Shown in pieces: positions 5,598-6,605 of a DNA stretch of 6,605 nucleotides. The notes under the pieces are model-generated. The model did not search any database. It saw only the letters and a program-made list of their open reading frames with translations, and was not told where the DNA came from. The stretch comes from Actinomycetota bacterium (GTDB lineage Bacteria > Cyanobacteriota > Vampirovibrionia > Obscuribacterales > Obscuribacteraceae): assembly GCA_903970355.1 (NCBI GenBank), contig CAJCIF010000398.1, positions 1 through 6,605 on the forward strand, in the 5' to 3' direction. Numbering within the stretch: the stretch's first letter is position 1; each line of letters begins with the position of its first letter. Made by a program: the position numbers and the translations under genes.

Positions 5598-5930
5598 TCA
5601 GTTAACCAATCGCAGATTTCGATTTTTTGGAAGGGCGAACCTGCTGTATCTTCGCTGGCGCATTTTAAAACCAGACGGTCTCTTAAACAAAGCCTTGAGT
5701 TCAGGAATTGCTTTGGCTGGCTCATCGAGAGCTGCGCAGAATGCATCCCACTGTTGAGGAGTGAGCTCGAAATGGCGTTGTTCCGAAAGAATTTGCTCAG
5801 CAGCTTCGCAAGATCGGTCAAGCATGAAAGCACTTAAACTCGTCCGCTTTGCTGATGCAGCTCTTTCTATCAATGCCCTTTGTTCTGGCGTTGCTCGGAT
5901 GTTTAACCGTACTTCTTTCTGCTGGCTCAT
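5598..5930 (-). CDS. DUF1778 (TacA-type) ribbon-helix-helix antitoxin, without its usual GNAT toxin
   Basis: Protein of 110 aa matching DUF1778/TacA antitoxins, which bind their operator with an N-terminal ribbon-helix-helix and block a GNAT acetyltransferase toxin (TacT) with the C-terminal tail. The N-terminus VRLNIRATPEQRALIERAA (7-25) followed by SLSAFMLDRSCEAAEQIL (31-48) is typical, and the tail FELTPQQWDAFCAALDEP (54-71) with PELKALF (76-82) is the expected toxin-binding segment. The family usually ends near residue 90; here about 20 basic residues (RQRRYSRFALPKNRNLRLVN) follow. The ATG at 5930 has GGAGAG 5 nt upstream. No acetyltransferase frame follows: the next gene on the strand is the small hypothetical one. 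The antitoxin may be an orphan left after toxin loss, or work with a different partner. Confidence 0.85.
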   Translation of the reverse strand: MSQQKEVRLNIRATPEQRALIERAASAKRTSLSAFMLDRSCEAAEQILSEQRHFELTPQQWDAFCAALDEPAKAIPELKALFKRPSGFKMRQRRYSRFALPKNRNLRLVN

Positions 5931-6031
5931 AGATTCTCTCCGACCTAATCTTATCGCAAAGTACTCACATTGGTTACGAAGGCGTTATGTTCGACCTTTA
6001 GATTAATTCCACTGACGATAAGGCGCATCGC

Positions 6032-6040
6032 GGGGAAGGA
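6032..6040 (+). promoter_or_regulatory. Strong Shine-Dalgarno of the repeat-containing protein
   Basis: GGGGAAGGA three nucleotides before the ATG at 6044 (four after the last G). It is the main evidence that this open-ended frame is a real gene. The 113-bp gap to the divergent antitoxin gene shows no clear -35/-10 pair. Confidence 0.6.
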
Positions 6041-6043
6041 ATC

Positions 6044-6605
6044 ATGGCTTTAGAAAGTCGCGAAGGTCAAACTGAAAGATCGGGAACTGCTGCAGTTACT
6101 TCCCATGTATATGAGTGCGCGGTACCAGGTAAGTCCAACTTGGGAAAAACAAATGGCCAGGGCTGCGATCTCACGCCTCTGACTATAACTGGTGCCGATG
6201 ATAAATCTAAGGTGGCTGCCGACCCGAAGTTTCAGGTTCACGATCAGAGTCTCACATCCAAGGACAAAGCTGCGGTAAATGCAGCGATGCTGACAGTAAA
6301 CAACAACGATAATGCTACGGACAGAGCCGTCGCATATCTTGATCCCAAGTCTCCGGATTTCGCAAAACGAGCCGGTGAAGTCAGAACACGCCTTCAGGAC
6401 ATGGCCGATCAAGGTCTATTTGGTAAAAATGAAGTAGCAAAATGGGATCAATCTGTTGCAGCGGCAACTGGAAAATCAGATGCTGTGAGCGCAAAGGCTG
6501 AGCCGGCGGAAGCGCCTGAGCCTATTGGAACTGCTGGAAGCTCGGATAAAGTCGCCTCCGGTAGCGGCTCCGACCCGAAGTTTCAGGTTCACGATCAGAG
6601 TCTCA
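6044..6605 (+). CDS. Start of a repeat-containing protein, open at the right edge
   Basis: An uninterrupted frame of 187 codons from ATG 6044 runs past the window end. GGGGAAGGA at 6032-6040 precedes the ATG, and an in-frame stop at 5999-6001 leaves no earlier ATG, so the start is well supported. I do not recognise the family. There is no signal peptide or membrane segment. Residues 1-59 are polar with two cysteines (25 and 41). Residue 60 starts DPKFQVHDQSLT, then a likely helical module follows (KDKAAVNAAMLTV, FAKRAGEVRTRLQDMADQGLFGKNEVAKWDQSVAAA), then a linker rich in Ala, Glu, Pro, Gly and Ser (about 145-175). At residue 177 DPKFQVHDQSL recurs, so the 117-residue unit may be tandemly repeated. 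Codon use looks normal for coding sequence. The minus-strand frame over 6050-6412 is judged a shadow. Confidence 0.75.
   Translation, partial: MALESREGQTERSGTAAVTSHVYECAVPGKSNLGKTNGQGCDLTPLTITGADDKSKVAADPKFQVHDQSLTSKDKAAVNAAMLTVNNNDNATDRAVAYLDPKSPDFAKRAGEVRTRLQDMADQGLFGKNEVAKWDQSVAAATGKSDAVSAKAEPAEAPEPIGTAGSSDKVASGSGSDPKFQVHDQSL
6219..6254 (+). repeat. Direct repeat, copy 1 (36 bp)
   Basis: First copy of an exact 36-bp direct repeat beginning CCGACCCGAAG and ending AGAGTCTCA. It is in frame with the open gene from 6044 and encodes DPKFQVHDQSL. The identity stops after 6254 only because the window ends in copy 2, so the true repeat could be longer. Confidence 0.9.
6570..6605 (+). repeat. Direct repeat, copy 2 (36 bp, cut by window end)
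   Basis: Exact second copy, offset by 351 bp from the first, which is 117 codons, so the reading frame is kept. Identity continues to the last base of the window. Upstream of it the linker differs from that upstream of copy 1, placing the left boundary of the unit at about 6570. Confidence 0.9.

Noticed and set aside
5531..5680. Possible remains of a GNAT toxin gene after the DUF1778 antitoxin
   Set aside because: An alternative frame reads SPFQKIEICDWLTEICL, faintly like the start of TacT proteins, but it stops at once and no acetyl-CoA-binding motif follows in any frame.
6050..6412. Minus-strand frame of 120 codons opposite the repeat-containing gene
   Set aside because: It lacks a ribosome site, has a cysteine- and serine-rich composition typical of antisense frames, and the plus-strand frame has a strong ribosome site and is open for 187 codons.

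Overview
The window looks like a piece of bacterial chromosome of moderate GC content. It is an ordinary accessory region: a transporter operon, two small membrane-protein genes, two antitoxin-type loci, several poorly known small genes, and the start of a repeat-containing protein. Purine-rich Shine-Dalgarno sequences precede most starts. An envelope lipoprotein, a Sec-type signal peptide and an amino-acid ABC uptake system are visible, but I see no marker that fixes the taxon. The mix of genes would fit a Gram-negative-type bacterium, possibly a non-model lineage; that is inference only.

Positions 1-1733, minus strand: the three parts of a polar amino-acid ABC importer lie in one tight operon. 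The order of transcription is solute-binding lipoprotein, then membrane permease (4 bp gap), then ATPase (19 bp overlap, cut by the left window edge just after its Walker A motif). The binding protein captures a ligand outside the membrane, the permease passes it through, and the ATPase drives the step. Positions 1812-3134, minus strand: a DUF2254 integral membrane protein gene lies directly upstream and may be co-transcribed with the importer.

Positions 3214-3636, plus strand: a single-domain EamA (drug/metabolite transporter superfamily) protein, divergent from the DUF2254 gene. A 264-bp gap (3637-3900) follows. It holds a perfect 9-bp inverted repeat and, at its right end, a good promoter with a palindrome in its spacer. 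Positions 3901-4504, plus strand: a BrnT-like toxin gene overlaps by 8 bp a ribbon-helix-helix antitoxin gene, a type II toxin-antitoxin module that is probably autoregulated through that palindrome.

Positions 4517-5930, minus strand: a secreted DUF3828 protein convergent with the toxin-antitoxin module, an unrecognised small protein, and a DUF1778 (TacA-type) antitoxin that lacks the usual GNAT acetyltransferase partner. The unknown small gene sits where that partner is expected. Positions 6044-6605, plus strand: the start of a protein that runs off the right edge. Its interior contains an exact in-frame repeat 351 bp (117 codons) apart, and the window ends inside the second copy. No rRNA, tRNA, CRISPR array or insertion sequence was seen.
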